NCBI RefSeq assembly: GCF_047948215.1
Contig: NC_134457.1
Span: 16,094,626 to 16,158,625 of the forward strand
Length of the DNA stretch: 64,000 nucleotides
From: Lycorma delicatula
Taxonomy: Eukaryota; Arthropoda; Insecta; Hemiptera; Fulgoridae
Reading direction: 5' to 3'
Shown here: piece by piece, positions 62,289 to 64,000 of the stretch
Numbering within the stretch: position 1 is the stretch's first letter
Layout: each line of letters begins with the position of its first letter
Notes under the pieces: model-generated
Seen by the model: only the letters and a program-made list of their open reading frames with translations
Told to the model about the DNA's origin: nothing
Databases searched by the model: none
Translations under genes and position numbers: made by a program

Positions 62289-62549
62289 TTTATAAAACAG
62301 TTATAACTATATAACTATAAAAACTAAAACATTAGCTTTCAACATATCAAATCCAGTCCCCAAAGATTCCATGCTGAATATGAAAAGAATTTCTTGTACC
62401 AACATTAGAAGAAAAAGAAATGACTTACAGTGATGAGTATAATATGAAAATTATTAACACATCATCTGAATTATTTATTTACTTTGTAGCAACATGACAA
62501 TATTTAGGTGAAATGAAAACAATATTGATTAAATATAATATGTCAAATT
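62289..62549. repeat. 261-bp duplicated unit, copy 2
   Basis: Second copy of 59312-59572, 2,977 bases downstream in the same orientation. Matching starts and ends abruptly at the same points in both copies. Confidence 0.9.
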
Positions 62550-62875
62550 AAATCGAATCTACATAAAGAGAAAAGTCTCTTCTGTTGAAGATATATTTAT
62601 CAAAAAGGAGCTAGGAAAAGCAATAATGAAGAATTGTGTGGGCTGATCTTTTGGAAGTGAAACTTAACTTTTATAACGGATCCAAAGAGCATTGAAGCTT
62701 TTGATAACGGCTGTTAGACAAAGTAGTTGATATTGACAAGGTAACAAACTAAATGTTCTATGAAGAATAGAAAAGAAGGTTTAACATGTTTTGTGCTATG
62801 GATGTTAATTAACAATCACTATTCCTATTAATAATGATTATCGACATTAACAGCCACTGACTAACTTGATATATA
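62550..62875. other. Spacer, nothing recognised
   Basis: Between the 261-bp unit and the terminal mariner-like element; no coding or repeat signature identified. Confidence 0.45.
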
Positions 62876-64000
62876 CGGAATGGTCCAAAAAAAATGTACT
62901 CAAGTGTTTGTAATAACATAATATCTAAATAAAATGAATTACACTCATTCATCTAATGTGTAGTGTAGTGTAAGGTATTAGATTCGTCATGGTAGATAAA
63001 GCTGGCAATTTATGCCACGCATGTGTGGGTGGTGGGTGGTAGAACGAGCCAGTGCAGCAGAAGACAGTTGAGTAGCAACAATGGCTGAGGTTTGCTTATC
63101 GTACCGCCACCAACATGTTGAACAATTGCTCGCATTCGTGATAAATTTGAAGCCGTCGGAACTGTTAAAGATGTGCACAAGGAAAGATCCGGCCGACCAC
63201 AAACAGCTACAAGTTCAACGTCCATTGCTGTGGTGTCTGATCACTGCAAAAATCAGAGAACCAGGGAGCTTGTGTAAGTGGGGTGAGCCGGTCAAGTGTA
63301 AGAGAATTATGAAGAGTGCAAAGTAGAAAGTGTACATTCCAAGACTGCTACATGCAATGAATGAGAACGACCCAGATCGAAGGATGGAGTGGTTTCAGCA
63401 CATGGTTGGCAGGGATGAGGAATTTACAGGGAAGTTTGTGTGGACTAATGAGGCGCAATTCAAACGTAACAGTACTGTGAACCGCCACAATTGTGTCTAC
63501 TGGGCTCCTCAAAATCCTCACACTCATGTGGACAAGGCAGTGATTCTACTGGGAGGTTGTTTATCATCAGTGTGTGGTTTGACTGGTCCCTTTTTCTGTG
63601 AAGGTACCATAGTAACTGGTGAGGCACATCTTGATATGCTTCAGACAAGGATTTTACCTGCCATCCAAAACCTGTACGGTGATTAACTATTTTAGTGTAA
63701 TAAGACAGAGTCCCATCTCACTACCAGCAAGATGTCAGGTTTCACCTTGATAAAACTCTACCTGGATGACGGGTGGACCACAGAGGTGTTGTTGAGTACC
63801 CACCTCACCACCTGATTAGACACCTTTGGACTTCTACCTCTGTGGGATTGTCAAGAATGATGTGTACCGAAAAAAAAAGTAACAATTGACAAGCTACATT
63901 AAAAAATCGTAGTCATGTGCTGCCATTACGCCAGATACACTAACAGCCGTAGTTCAGTGTGCAGTTCGGCACAATGGGCGTTGTATGGAAGCTGCTGGTG
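62876..64000 (+). mobile_element. Mariner-like transposon, cut by window end
   Basis: Begins with a TIR-like 'cggaatggtccaaaaaaaat' after a TA-rich flank. Transposase pieces on +: FEAVGTVKDVHKERSGRPQT (HTH linker, about 63145-63205), then 63330-63686 with RDEEFTGKFVWTNEAQFKRN (catalytic block, Asn for the usual Asp), HNCVYWAPQNPHTHVDK, and GLTGPFFCEGTIVTGEAHLD, ending in a stop. Later debris (FGLLPLWDC, KKVTIDKL, SVCSSAQWALYG) is the C-terminal region in shifted frames. The RSGRPQT and VTGE.(H/Y)L.ML motifs tie it loosely to 19366-20720. The right end lies outside the window. Confidence 0.85.

Overview
This is strongly AT-rich animal DNA, almost certainly from an insect. The exons are small and separated by long introns with GT-AG borders. 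It also holds many worn transposons of typical insect families. The repeat complement (a tRNA-derived SINE, LINEs, many mariner-like lineages, and an 'acttcctt...' foldback repeat) feels hemipteran to me, but that is memory, not proof. There are no bacterial genes, CRISPR arrays, rRNA or intact tRNA genes.

Host genes. Three conserved genes are represented, none complete. (1) RCL1, the 18S rRNA processing factor: three phase-compatible exons on the + strand at 375-610, 8920-9090 and 15085-15259, covering roughly residues 47-240 of the human protein. (2) A long coiled-coil protein, best matched to the ninein/NINL/Bsg25D centrosomal family: seven phase-compatible + strand exons from 23503 to 45028, about 320 residues. 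(3) Tripeptidyl-peptidase II (TPP2): one 43-codon exon on the - strand at 61938-62066. Two more possible exons are flagged: 21130-21292 (-), unassigned, and 22981-23042 (+), weak. The RCL1 C-terminus, the ninein ends and the rest of TPP2 were not found.

Mobile DNA. Introns and spacers are packed with element relics. Nine belong to different IS630-Tc1-mariner lineages: 4724-7002, 7195-8480, 15505-16212, 19366-20720, 21383-22694 (DD41D), 35930-36530 (DUF4817-like), 39021-40269, 42095-43320, and 62876 to the window end. A piggyBac with TTAA borders at 49401-51536 appears to sit inside a second transposon-derived gene (47240-49396 plus 51541-51730). Non-LTR retrotransposons lie at 10271-12480, 17575-18770, 44040-44540, 56095-58815 and 58816-60050. 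SINE copies lie at 9760-10050, 16640-16770, 18191-18291 and 18306-18619. A composite repeat at 32661-34832 contains a long foldback. A 261-bp unit occurs twice, at 59312-59572 and 62289-62549, at about 98% identity.

I see no coherent new multi-gene system. The best second looks are the unassigned - strand exon whose 3' splice site and first codons are duplicated in inverted orientation, the incompleteness of all three host genes, the nested SINE and piggyBac insertions, and the 261-bp mobile-looking unit.
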